Assembly: GCF_000355805.1 (NCBI RefSeq)
Contig: NZ_CM001837.1
Coordinates: forward strand, 2,717,868-2,781,867
Reading direction: 5' to 3'
DNA length: 64,000 nt
Origin: Dokdonia sp. PRO95
GTDB taxonomy: Bacteria; Bacteroidota; Bacteroidia; Flavobacteriales; Flavobacteriaceae
Shown here: piece by piece, positions 34,264 to 42,750 of the stretch
Numbering within the stretch: position 1 is the first letter of the stretch
Layout of the letters: each line of letters begins with the position of its first letter
Notes under the pieces: generated by a model
What the model was told of the DNA's origin: nothing
Seen by the model: only the letters and a program-made list of their open reading frames with translations
The model's database searches: none
Made by a program: the position numbers and the translations under genes

Positions 34264-35720
34264 TATTTATCTGCCTCTAAAAGTGCTTGAGACTGGTAAC
34301 CAAAAAGATTGCGAGACTTTATAAGCTCTGCAACACCTTCTGGAAGCATACCTTCCCAGCCCTTTTCGCCATCATTAATCATTCTTAATACTTCTCTTGA
34401 GAAAATATCTGTAATTGCTGGGTCATAGTTTTCAATATCAAGTACTTTACCATTAAGTTTAAAGAACTTATAAAGCTCTTTCATACGTGGGTGTACTTTT
34501 AAGTTATCACTATTTGTGTATTCTCCAGTTTTTGGATCCTTCATAGGGTATAAGAATACCTTGAGATCTTTAAAGAATAATTTTCCAAATGCTTCTAGAA
34601 TACCTCCACTTAAGTGACGGTAGTAGCTAGTATCAAAGATGTCAATAAGGTTATTTACACCCATAACAAGCCCCATGCGCTCCTTGGTATAGTTTGAGAA
34701 ATACTCAACAACGCGGTAATACTCCTTAAAGTTTGAGATCATTACAGTTTGTCCAAGAGAACCTAGTAATCGAGCTCTTGCCATGAAATCTTCTTCATCA
34801 ATATCACCTTCGGCGCGAAGGTTAGATAGTGTGATTTCAAATATAGCTTCTGTCTTTTTCTCGTTTACACGATTTGCCTCTACAAACATTTTATATGCTT
34901 TTTCAAACATATCCATGTTCACTTTAGTTACAGGGCGAAAACTACCACGAAGCGCTAAAACGTTTTTCTTGTATAGTAATGCTGCTGGGAGGATGTTATT
35001 TCCTTTTGCGTCAAACATTACGGCCTCTGTCATTCCGTTTTTAACAAGTTGTAAACTCATTAAACGGTTATCTACGTGCTCAAATTGAGGTCCAGAGAAG
35101 TTTATAGTATCAATCTCTATCTGATCTTGATCGATGTGATCGTATAGATAGCGAAGTAAGTTTTTAGGATTGTCATGCTTATAGAAAGCACCATAAATAA
35201 GGTTTACACCAAGTGTTCCTAGGGTTAATTGTTGTAAACGAGCGTCGTTTTCATGAAAACGAACATGTAGTATAATCTCGTTAAACTCTCCTTCTGGAGT
35301 AATCTGGAATCTAATTCCAACCCATCCGTGACCTTTATATTTTTTTGCAAAATCTATGGTAGCTACCGTATTTGCATAGGTGAAGAAGATTTTATCTGGC
35401 TGCTTGTAACGTGAGATACGATCTTCAATAAGTTTCATCTCATGAGAAAGCATTTTCTTGAGACGTTTTTCTGTCACATATCGTCCATCATCTTCAACGC
35501 CATAAATAGCGTCAGAAAAATCTTTATCATATGCACTCATTGCCTTTGCTATGGTACCACTTGCGCCGCCAGCTCTAAAAAAATGACGAACCGTTTCTTG
35601 TCCAGCACCTATTTCGGCAAAAGTTCCATATATGTTTGCGTTTAGATTTACGCGAAGTACCTTGTTCTTGAGAGGAGGTACTTTTTCAAAGTCTTTATCT
35701 CCTAAAATTGTAACAGCCAT
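34263..35720 (-). CDS. Conserved Bacteroidota protein of unknown function (485 residues)
   Basis: A 485-residue soluble protein that is very well conserved in Bacteroidota from memory (LRVNLNANIYGTFAEIGAGQ, VRHFFRAGGASGTIAKAMSA, LSNLRAEGDIDEEDFMARA, HLSGGILEAFGKLFFKD). Databases have often named it nicotinate-nucleotide adenylyltransferase, but I see no HxGH or comparable nucleotidyltransferase motif, so that name is doubtful. No signal peptide or membrane helix. It has a good promoter (35753-35781) and is translationally coupled to the lipoprotein gene. Confidence 0.75.
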   Translation of the reverse strand: MAVTILGDKDFEKVPPLKNKVLRVNLNANIYGTFAEIGAGQETVRHFFRAGGASGTIAKAMSAYDKDFSDAIYGVEDDGRYVTEKRLKKMLSHEMKLIEDRISRYKQPDKIFFTYANTVATIDFAKKYKGHGWVGIRFQITPEGEFNEIILHVRFHENDARLQQLTLGTLGVNLIYGAFYKHDNPKNLLRYLYDHIDQDQIEIDTINFSGPQFEHVDNRLMSLQLVKNGMTEAVMFDAKGNNILPAALLYKKNVLALRGSFRPVTKVNMDMFEKAYKMFVEANRVNEKKTEAIFEITLSNLRAEGDIDEEDFMARARLLGSLGQTVMISNFKEYYRVVEYFSNYTKERMGLVMGVNNLIDIFDTSYYRHLSGGILEAFGKLFFKDLKVFLYPMKDPKTGEYTNSDNLKVHPRMKELYKFFKLNGKVLDIENYDPAITDIFSREVLRMINDGEKGWEGMLPEGVAELIKSRNLFGYQSQALLEADK

Positions 35721-35752
35721 AGTATGTATTTTTCCATCAATTAATGGTTAAC

Positions 35753-35781
35753 CAAAGATACTAAAAGGTTGTAGTAGCCAA
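35753..35781 (-). promoter_or_regulatory. Promoter of the 485-residue protein gene
   Basis: On the minus strand TTG (35779-35781), an 18-nt spacer and TATCTTTG (35753-35760). It overlaps the promoter of the divergent MBL-fold gene. Confidence 0.75.
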
Positions 35782-35800
35782 AAAAATAACTGTATTTTTG
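35769..35800 (+). promoter_or_regulatory. Promoter of the MBL-fold hydrolase gene
   Basis: TTG at 35769-35771, a 21-nt spacer and TATTTTTG at 35793-35800. The ATG is 46 nt downstream. Confidence 0.72.
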
Positions 35801-35846
35801 TTAGACAATTAATGGCGTAATTAACGCACTTTCATCTTACTCATTA

Positions 35847-36638
35847 ATGAAAATCACCTTTCTCGGTACTGGCACATCTCAAGGAATTCCTGTAATAGGA
35901 AGTACACATCCCGTGTGCTTAAGTACAGATGCTAGAGATAAAAGATTAAGAGTTTCTGTTCTAATTGAGTGGGAAGGCTATAATTATGTGATAGATTGCG
36001 GTCCAGATTTTAGACAACAAATGCTTAATACGCTTTCGCGAAAGCGTACCACCGCAGGAGATCCTGCACCTTTGCATGGTATATTATTAACGCATGAACA
36101 TGCAGATCACGTTGCTGGACTAGATGATATAAGACCTTTTGTTTTTAGACAAGGTGATATGCCTATTTATGCTCATAAGCGAGTATTGAAAACTCTCGCC
36201 GAACGTTTTGATTATATCTTTACAACAGAAAATAGATACCCAGGAGCTCCAAGCGTTGCTTCAAAAGAGGTAGTAAATGGTGTTCCTATCAAATTAGGAA
36301 ACATCGAAGTGCAGCCTATCGAGGCCTACCACGGATCATTGCAAGTCTTTGGATATCGTTTTCAAAATATAGCGTATCTAACAGATGTAAAAACTATCGC
36401 AGATGAGGAGATTGAAAAATTGCAAGGATTAGATATTCTTGTGTTGAATTGCTTAAGGGAAGAAGCTCATTATACACATTTAAACGTAGAGGAAGCGCTT
36501 GCTCTGGTTGCCAAAATTAAACCTAAACGCACATATCTAACACACATAAGCCATCACCTTGGTTTTCATGCAGAAGCCGAACAAAAATTACCAAAAAATG
36601 TCTTTCTCGCTTACGACGGACTTACTTTAACTACATAA
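35847..36638 (+). CDS. MBL-fold metal-dependent phosphodiesterase, PhnP-like
   Basis: A 263-residue metallo-beta-lactamase-fold hydrolase. MKITFLGTGTSQGIPVIGS and the metal motif THEHADH (H83, H85, D87, H88) followed by GLDDIRPF are typical of the PhnP/phosphodiesterase branch, which cleaves cyclic phosphates; the true substrate here is unknown and no phosphonate genes are near. Further ligands are in EAYHG, YLTDV and THISHHLG. A full 20-bp palindrome lies in frame and encodes NTLSRKRT (residues 61-68), forming a short insertion before the HxHxDH motif. A small membrane-protein gene follows after 3 nt. Confidence 0.88.
   Translation: MKITFLGTGTSQGIPVIGSTHPVCLSTDARDKRLRVSVLIEWEGYNYVIDCGPDFRQQMLNTLSRKRTTAGDPAPLHGILLTHEHADHVAGLDDIRPFVFRQGDMPIYAHKRVLKTLAERFDYIFTTENRYPGAPSVASKEVVNGVPIKLGNIEVQPIEAYHGSLQVFGYRFQNIAYLTDVKTIADEEIEKLQGLDILVLNCLREEAHYTHLNVEEALALVAKIKPKRTYLTHISHHLGFHAEAEQKLPKNVFLAYDGLTLTT
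36029..36048. repeat. Iterated palindrome, full 20-bp form inside the MBL gene
   Basis: TACGCTTTCGCGAAAGCGTA read in frame as TLSRKR, a reading frame different from the AFAKA copies. Confidence 0.92.
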
Positions 36639-36641
36639 TTT

Positions 36642-37133
36642 ATGAGACGTAATATTTTTTTATACTTATTCCTTTTTGCTGCATTATATATCATTTTTCA
36701 GTACATCAATAGCAGTAAGGGTCTAGAATACCAAGGGAAGCAGATTGAAAAGCTAGAAAGAAAACTAGCAGACAAAGATTCTATTGCAGGAATGTATCAA
36801 GAACGCCTTGCAAATGTGGAATACTTTACGCTGTTAGGTAATGACAATGCAAAGGAGTATTTTGACAATGATGATCTAGACTTAGCTATAATTAAACCAG
36901 CTATAGAAGATGGATTATATGCAAAAAATACAGCTCAAGGTAACGAGCTTATCACTTTTGTAGGTGATGGAAGACCTTTTCAAATTAATAAAGTACAGAT
37001 CTTAAACCATCGCTGGATCATCGCTGACTTTTCTGACGGCAAGAAATGGGGAGAAATGCTGGTTGAGTATTTTGTAAATGAGGATGGAACGGTAGATTAT
37101 AAAACTGTGGAGAGTTTAGTGTATCCTAATTAA
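36642..37133 (+). CDS. Membrane-anchored protein of unknown function (163 residues)
   Basis: A 163-residue protein with an N-terminal membrane helix (5-21, IFLYLFLFAALYIIFQY), a short coiled coil (about 28-55, GKQIEKLERKLADKDSIAGM) and a soluble C-terminal domain (60-163, with KVQILNHRWIIADFSDGKKW). Related proteins are common in flavobacteria as far as I recall, with no assigned role. It starts 3 nt after the MBL-fold gene, so the two form an operon. Confidence 0.75.
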   Translation: MRRNIFLYLFLFAALYIIFQYINSSKGLEYQGKQIEKLERKLADKDSIAGMYQERLANVEYFTLLGNDNAKEYFDNDDLDLAIIKPAIEDGLYAKNTAQGNELITFVGDGRPFQINKVQILNHRWIIADFSDGKKWGEMLVEYFVNEDGTVDYKTVESLVYPN

Positions 37134-37168
37134 GAAATAATATTTAGGTGATTTTATATAACGATTAG

Positions 37169-37205
37169 ACATAAAAAAACAGGCGTAAAGCCTGTTTTTT
37201 TATGT
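37169..37205. terminator. Bidirectional terminator
   Basis: ACATAAAAAAACAGGC and GCCTGTTTTTTTATGT pair around a 5-nt loop, with T runs in both directions, between two convergent genes. Confidence 0.9.
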
Positions 37206-37207
37206 CT

Positions 37208-37849
37208 CTATCTACTTTGTAACCACTCTTTGAACTCATAGAAGTTGGTCGGGTGAACTCCATGGCCTACAGGAAACTCACTTAGTGTGGATTCAATCCC
37301 TATATTTTTGAGATAGCCAGGTGTTTTGCGAGCAGCATCTATAGGTATCACTTGGTCTACAGTTCCATGTGAGTTATAAATATTAAGATGCGCATATGAC
37401 GGATTACTTTTTAAATCAATAATCTCTTCATTGATATAACCACTCAAGCCTATTACATTCTTAACCTTTTCTGGGTAGGTGAGTGCTACTGCATAGCTTA
37501 AAATGGTTCCTTGACTAAAACCTAGTAAGGTTACATTATGCTTGTCCACATCATACTCCGCTACAATCTCATCGATAAATTTTGCAATGATATCTCTAGA
37601 TTTACGAGCACCTTCATTATCTGAGGTTTTTACACCATCTCCATCTATAGTAATATGATACCAAGCATTACCATAAGGCTGCATTGCGATAGGGGCCTTT
37701 GCAGACACTATAAAGTATTCTTCAGGAATTTCTTCTGCAAAGCTAAAAAGGTCTTCCTCATTACTTCCATAACCATGAAGGAGAATTATTAATGGAGCTT
37801 TACCCGTAGAAGGTTGTGATGGTTTACGTGTGATATATTCTAATAACAT
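37208..37849 (-). CDS. Carboxylesterase/phospholipase-like alpha/beta hydrolase
   Basis: A 213-residue serine hydrolase of the phospholipase/carboxylesterase (YpfH/dienelactone hydrolase-like) group. Motifs are IILLHGYGSNEEDLFSFAE (oxyanion region), LGFSQGTILSY (nucleophile serine), GTVDQVIP (aspartate) and VGHGVHPTNF (histidine). There is no signal peptide. The ATG at 37849 is preferred; the longer frame to 38017 only runs back through the neighbouring gene. It lies 71 nt after the DUF4870-like gene. Confidence 0.87.
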   Translation of the reverse strand: MLLEYITRKPSQPSTGKAPLIILLHGYGSNEEDLFSFAEEIPEEYFIVSAKAPIAMQPYGNAWYHITIDGDGVKTSDNEGARKSRDIIAKFIDEIVAEYDVDKHNVTLLGFSQGTILSYAVALTYPEKVKNVIGLSGYINEEIIDLKSNPSYAHLNIYNSHGTVDQVIPIDAARKTPGYLKNIGIESTLSEFPVGHGVHPTNFYEFKEWLQSR

Positions 37850-37920
37850 ATAATTGAAATAGTAGACATTACATGGCAAGTAAAGTCCTGATGTATAATT
37901 GTTGCTTGCTCTTAGGGAGA

Positions 37921-38250
37921 CTAGTTGTTTCCTCCGAAAACGTTTTGATAAAACGCACCTACTAAAGGGACAAGTTGGCGTTTTCCTTGAAAAGCCGAAA
38001 TAATTCCAAAAAGCCAAAGCGCAAAGAATAGTACTAAAAATCCCATTGATGCCATAGGTATGTCAAGATAGCTAAGCGGCATCATTATTAGGAAGTAGCT
38101 CAAGGTTAAACCTAATGACTGTCTTAGGTGAAAAGCGGCAAACTCATTTTTTGACTCACTATTCATAAAATAGGCTATTATTAATCCTACGAAGGTAATG
38201 TAGCTTAAGACTGCGGCTGTTTTTCCTTCAAAAACGGTATTTTCATCCAT
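37921..38250 (-). CDS. DUF4870-like membrane protein
   Basis: A 109-residue integral membrane protein with three helices (about 12-30, 48-65, 68-88). The conserved part NEFAAFHLRQSLGLTLSYF matches the DUF4870/Tic20-like pattern, in which a charged H-x-x-Q segment follows the first helix. The function is unknown. Its start overlaps the stop of the dihydroorotase-like gene by 1 nt. Confidence 0.78.
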   Translation of the reverse strand: MDENTVFEGKTAAVLSYITFVGLIIAYFMNSESKNEFAAFHLRQSLGLTLSYFLIMMPLSYLDIPMASMGFLVLFFALWLFGIISAFQGKRQLVPLVGAFYQNVFGGNN

Positions 38251-39503
38251 TAGTTAAGTACTATTTGGTTATTTGCAATAACTCCATAAACTTCCCCTTT
38301 CATTTTTTGATTAAGGAATATGGCGTTATTTGATGTTGATTTGATGTGTTCTTGAGTAAATGTAGCCGTGCCTTTTGTTGTAAATAAGGTAATATCTGCA
38401 GGGCTATTTTCTTGTATTGTGCTACTGGTGCCTATAAATCTACGTCTCCCAGCAGTAAGTAGCGTAACTGCGCGCTTCTCACTCACAATGGTAAGTAACG
38501 CTTTAAATGTAGCTTCTTGGGATATCGCGCCATACATGGCATTATCAAACTCGACGTGCTTGCGCTCAACATCTAGGGGATTATGATCACTGGTCACCAT
38601 ATCGATAGTACCATCTTTTACACCCTCTATCAAGGCATCTACGTGCTCTTGGTTTCTTAGTGGTGGTAAGACTTTATAACGCGTGTCAAAATCATCTATA
38701 ATAGTATCTAGTAGGTACAAGTTATGTATTGCTACACTACAAGTAACGTCTAATCCTTTCGTTTTAGCTTGTTTTATAAGTTCCACACTTGCCTTTGTGG
38801 AAATTGTAGGTATATGAAGGCTTCCTCCAGCATATTCTAAAATGTGTAAGTCTCTTGCTACTTGAAGACTTTCGGCTATAGCGGGAATTCCTTTGAGTCC
38901 TACTCGGGTGCTTATTTCTCCTTCATTTACCATTCCTTTTCCAGCAATTTTCTGCTCTTGAGGAAATGATAAAACAAGTCCGTTGAATCCTTGAGTGTAT
39001 TGCAGTGCAATTTTAAGCAAATTAGGATTTGCGATAGGCTGTTGATAATCACCAAAAGCCACAGCTCCAGCTTGCTGCATATCGTATAATTCTGCTAGGT
39101 CTACGCTTTCACTATTTCGCGTAAGCGCACCTATAGGAAAAAGAGAAGTTGCATGTCCTTCTGCCATTTTTTTTACAAAGGTAACATCAGAGCTTGTGTC
39201 AATAATAGGGTAGGTGTTTGGATTGAGTGCTACTGCTGTAAAGCCACTTGAGGCTGCCACTTGTAATCCGTGATCTATAGTTTCTCGTTCCTCAAATCCG
39301 GGTTGCCCCATACTCACGCTACTATCAAACCAACCTTGTGATATATGGAGATTATCGCGCTCTATAAGCGTCTCTCCTTTTGTATTTTCTAGATGTTCTC
39401 CTATTTCTATAATGAGGCCATCCTTAATTCTAACATCTTTTGTACTACCGTGATGTGGGCTATCACTGTCTACAATTATGGCGTTCTTTATGAGTGCTTT
39501 CAT
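38250..39503 (-). CDS. Dihydroorotase homologue lacking metal ligands
   Basis: A 417-residue amidohydrolase-fold protein closest to dihydroorotase (PGFEERETIDHG, LHIPTISTKASVELI, TSDHNPLDVERK). The HxH that binds zinc in active enzymes (DxHvHlR) is replaced here: GWFDSSVSMGQPG. The CHVST histidine is also lost (IPTIST). Only the late SDH aspartate and one histidine (AIHNL) remain. It is therefore probably a non-catalytic PyrC-like protein, such as a partner of aspartate carbamoyltransferase; that role is inferred. It overlaps the BatA/vWA gene by 4 nt. Confidence 0.82.
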   Translation of the reverse strand: MKALIKNAIIVDSDSPHHGSTKDVRIKDGLIIEIGEHLENTKGETLIERDNLHISQGWFDSSVSMGQPGFEERETIDHGLQVAASSGFTAVALNPNTYPIIDTSSDVTFVKKMAEGHATSLFPIGALTRNSESVDLAELYDMQQAGAVAFGDYQQPIANPNLLKIALQYTQGFNGLVLSFPQEQKIAGKGMVNEGEISTRVGLKGIPAIAESLQVARDLHILEYAGGSLHIPTISTKASVELIKQAKTKGLDVTCSVAIHNLYLLDTIIDDFDTRYKVLPPLRNQEHVDALIEGVKDGTIDMVTSDHNPLDVERKHVEFDNAMYGAISQEATFKALLTIVSEKRAVTLLTAGRRRFIGTSSTIQENSPADITLFTTKGTATFTQEHIKSTSNNAIFLNQKMKGEVYGVIANNQIVLN

Positions 39504-41431
39504 TTATAGAATTTTAAAATCAAGATTTCTAGTACTAGGAATAACAGGGCAAAAATAACAAACCATTTCCAAAGCGATTGGACACTATCTGCTGTTTTGA
39601 ATTCGTCAAAAAGGTCTTCTACAGAGGTGTTATAGTGATCTGTAGCACCGTTGTTTAATGCTGCATACCGCAAAGTGCTTTCACTACGACTGTAATTATA
39701 ACTAACTTGCTGTATTGTGTTATCTGCTAGCTTAATATTATAGATACTTGCTCTAGATGGCGAGTCACTTGTAGTAATTTGCACTTTATTCCCTTTAGAT
39801 TGTTGCAAAGGAATAAGTGTATTTGAGGGATCTGACATGTCTTCTAGACTCAAAATATCATCTTCTTGAAGGGCGACAGATATGTCGTATGTTACGTTCT
39901 TCCCAATAGGCATATATAATCGTGGCAACTGCAAGCTCTGTCGCGACATATTGTAAAATGTAGGGACTATGAGCGGCGAACTTTGGAGATTCGAATTTGC
40001 CACGTCTATACCTCCAGAGATTACAAAGAAATTTGAAGCATAAGAGAGAAAAGGACTTCCATCTTCAAAACGAAGTAATGCATCTCCACCTTGTAATGCA
40101 AAGGATTTTGAAACTGACGGGTATTGAAAATTCTTTATCCTTGCATCAAACACATCTTTATAAACGGGATGGTCATAGTTTATGGTGGTTACTAATCGTT
40201 TGGTAGTTTCACTCTTTGAAATCTCAAAGTTCCCTAAATTTCTTAAAGCACCGTTATAACTAGCGGCATCTGCATTTGAATCTAAAATAATGGTGGTGAT
40301 TCCTCCCGCTTTCGCGAAAGCGTTCAAAGCACCACTAAGAGCTACGCCTATTTCTGAAACTTGATTTACAACAATATAATTAAACTCTGGTATGCTGCTA
40401 TAATCAAGGTTCTTAATGTTTGTACTTTCATACTCAAACTCTGGAGCCGTAAAAATACGTGACAAATAATCTGAGTTTGCACCATTTATTGCAAGCACTT
40501 TAATGGGCTGACTTTTATTAATGTTAAAAAACATGGTGTTATCAAAAGCGAGTAGGGGATCTTCAATTACGATACGCCCTGCGATTTCTTCTTTTGCGTC
40601 TATATCAAAAACAACGGTAGTTCCTAGTTCGCTATCAAAAGACGCCGTACCCTTAGCTAGCAATTGTTCGCCGTTGTATAGAGAAACGGCAGTATTTATA
40701 TCTTTCTTTTCACCTGCTGAAAGTGCTACAGTAAGTACAATACTTCCTGCTTTTCTTTTTGATATGAAAACAGAATCTATACTTACATTGTTTTTTATCA
40801 CTGGCTGGAGCTGCACGTAGTGTTTTTCTACACCATCAGTTTGTAGCTGATACGTCTCACCATTATCCTGAAAATCCGAAATCATAATGAGCCTCTTATC
40901 CTTTGATTGGTCTCTAGAAAATTCTTTCTGTGCTCTGAGTGTTACGGCAGTTTCAGATAACTGTGTTGCTGCATACGGTAGTTGTAGCAGCTCGTTACGC
41001 ATGTTTTTAACAGTGGTGTTTCTATACGTATCCGTATTTGTAATTAAAGTGAAGGTTTGATCCTCGGGAATATGAGTAATGATATCTTGAGTTGCCGTGC
41101 GTAGCAATTGTCCAGAAGGACCTTTTGCTTGCATACTGAACGAGTTATCCAAGTAAATAATAGTTTCCTTTTCTCGCGTGGCACTATCTGATTGTGTAAT
41201 AAATGGTTGAGCAAATGCTAGCACAATTGCAGCAATTGCTGCCATACGAGATAGTAATACGAGCCATTTTTTTATAGAATTACTCTTACGCGTTTGGATA
41301 TTAAGCTTTTGAAGAAAGGCAACGTTTGTAAACGCTTCTGTTTTAAACTTACGCAGTTGGAATAAGTGAACGAGAATAGGGATAAGCAGTAAGAACAGTG
41401 CGTAAAGTAGTTCTGGATGTCTAAACTGCAT
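39500..41431 (-). CDS. BatA-domain/von Willebrand factor A membrane protein
   Basis: A 643-residue membrane protein. The N-terminus MQFRHPELLYALFLLLIPIL and the second helix (about 57-75) make up the BatA (aerotolerance regulator N-terminal) domain, followed by a vWA domain with an intact MIDAS start YLDNSFSMQAKG (DxSxS), a beta-rich middle and a C-terminal helix (about 622-640). Members form the Bat-type complexes with AAA ATPases, but no MoxR ATPase is adjacent here. An exact palindrome encodes AFAKAG near residue 372. Confidence 0.85.
   Translation of the reverse strand: MQFRHPELLYALFLLLIPILVHLFQLRKFKTEAFTNVAFLQKLNIQTRKSNSIKKWLVLLSRMAAIAAIVLAFAQPFITQSDSATREKETIIYLDNSFSMQAKGPSGQLLRTATQDIITHIPEDQTFTLITNTDTYRNTTVKNMRNELLQLPYAATQLSETAVTLRAQKEFSRDQSKDKRLIMISDFQDNGETYQLQTDGVEKHYVQLQPVIKNNVSIDSVFISKRKAGSIVLTVALSAGEKKDINTAVSLYNGEQLLAKGTASFDSELGTTVVFDIDAKEEIAGRIVIEDPLLAFDNTMFFNINKSQPIKVLAINGANSDYLSRIFTAPEFEYESTNIKNLDYSSIPEFNYIVVNQVSEIGVALSGALNAFAKAGGITTIILDSNADAASYNGALRNLGNFEISKSETTKRLVTTINYDHPVYKDVFDARIKNFQYPSVSKSFALQGGDALLRFEDGSPFLSYASNFFVISGGIDVANSNLQSSPLIVPTFYNMSRQSLQLPRLYMPIGKNVTYDISVALQEDDILSLEDMSDPSNTLIPLQQSKGNKVQITTSDSPSRASIYNIKLADNTIQQVSYNYSRSESTLRYAALNNGATDHYNTSVEDLFDEFKTADSVQSLWKWFVIFALLFLVLEILILKFYK
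40308..40321. repeat. Iterated palindrome, exact copy inside the BatA/vWA gene
   Basis: GCTTTCGCGAAAGC read in frame as AFAKA within LNAFAKAGGI. Confidence 0.9.
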
Positions 41432-41471
41432 GTGTGTTTTTGAGTTTGTTCAAAAATACTTAAAACGGACT

Positions 41472-42665
41472 TTATCGCCTAATGGTAAAAGTGAAAATAC
41501 TCCCTTCACCTACCACAGAAGAAACACTAATAGTACCACCCAACCCTTCCACAAGTTTGCGCACGGTTGCAAGACCCATTCCAGACCCTTGTCTACCATT
41601 GCGATCCTTTGTACCTGTAGTTTTAAAGAGGTCAAAAATGATTTCTTGTTTATCTTCAGGAATCCCAGTACCGTTATCTTTTAAGGAGATAGTGTAGTAT
41701 TCTATTGATTCCTTGCCGCTTATTTGGATTGTTGGTTTTTCTTTATCGTTGTACTTGGTGGCATTGTCTACTAGATTTGATAATATCTGGTCTATAGCAA
41801 TTGCAGAAACAGCTACTAGTTTTAAATCTTCTTCAATCTTAATAGCTACGTTACTAGATTTATGTAAATCTGCGACATCCTTAACAAGTGTAAAAAGAGT
41901 AGTGTCTTCCTTTGTTGCAAGTAGTGTATCTGCTTTATAATATTCCAAGAGCCCATCTATGTAATCTCTCATAGACTTAGCCGAAGTATCTAAATGCTTG
42001 ATATATGTACCAAATTCTTCATCATTATCTTCTAGATAGTCTTCCTTTAAAAGGTTAAGTAACCCTTCAATACTTGCCAATGGTGACTTAAGATCATGTG
42101 CAACTAATCGAGCAAAATCTTCTAAACGGTCATTGCGCTGTGTTGTTTCATTTTGTGCTTCTTTAAGCTCAATATTACGCTTGCGAGCTTCAAATAGCAA
42201 TACTGTTTGCTTTGCAAGACCACGTAGTGCATCTTGTTCTTCTAATGATAACGTTCTTGGTTTATGATCATATACACATAAGGTACCTAAGGCATAACCA
42301 TCACTTGTACGTAATGGAACACCGGCGTAAAAAATTGCTTTAAAATCTTTTACAAGTGGGTTGTCTTGAAATCGTTCATCCAGGCGTGCATCTTCTACGA
42401 TAAATACAGGTTCTTCTGTAAGGATAGCGTGACCACAAAAAGAAATATCTCTAGGTGACTCAGCGATATCTATCCCACGTCTTGATTTTAAAAAATTACG
42501 ATCTGCATCTAGTAAAGTCACCAGTGATATAGGTGTGTTGCAGATGTGAGAAGCGAGCTCTGTGATAGTATCATAAGCATCTTCTGGGAGTGTGTCCAGA
42601 AGGTTGTACGACTTTAAAACTTCGAGGCGTTTTTTTTCGTTAGTAGGCTTTTGAGGTGCTATCAC
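41472..42665 (-). CDS. GAF-domain sensor histidine kinase
   Basis: A 397-residue soluble sensor kinase. A GAF domain (about 25-165, with the segment SFCGHAILTEEPVFIVEDAR) is joined by a coiled coil to HisKA (phosphoacceptor H190 in LVAHDLKSPLASIEG) and a HATPase domain with NLVDNATKYN, DNGTGIPED and GSGMGLATVRKL. It has no membrane helices, so it senses a cytosolic signal. There is no response-regulator gene nearby, and its partner is unknown. It ends 40 nt before the BatA gene. Confidence 0.92.
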   Translation of the reverse strand: MIAPQKPTNEKKRLEVLKSYNLLDTLPEDAYDTITELASHICNTPISLVTLLDADRNFLKSRRGIDIAESPRDISFCGHAILTEEPVFIVEDARLDERFQDNPLVKDFKAIFYAGVPLRTSDGYALGTLCVYDHKPRTLSLEEQDALRGLAKQTVLLFEARKRNIELKEAQNETTQRNDRLEDFARLVAHDLKSPLASIEGLLNLLKEDYLEDNDEEFGTYIKHLDTSAKSMRDYIDGLLEYYKADTLLATKEDTTLFTLVKDVADLHKSSNVAIKIEEDLKLVAVSAIAIDQILSNLVDNATKYNDKEKPTIQISGKESIEYYTISLKDNGTGIPEDKQEIIFDLFKTTGTKDRNGRQGSGMGLATVRKLVEGLGGTISVSSVVGEGSIFTFTIRR

Positions 42666-42750
42666 AATTTAATTTTAATCAAAAATAGTCTTTCTAAAAT
42701 ACAGCTTATCATATTCTATATAAATAATGCTTATAGTGCATAGAGAATAA

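Noticed and set aside
37850-38017. N-terminal extension of the esterase
   Set aside because: It only reads back through the DUF4870-like gene in another frame and adds arginine-, cysteine-rich nonsense ahead of a normal start.
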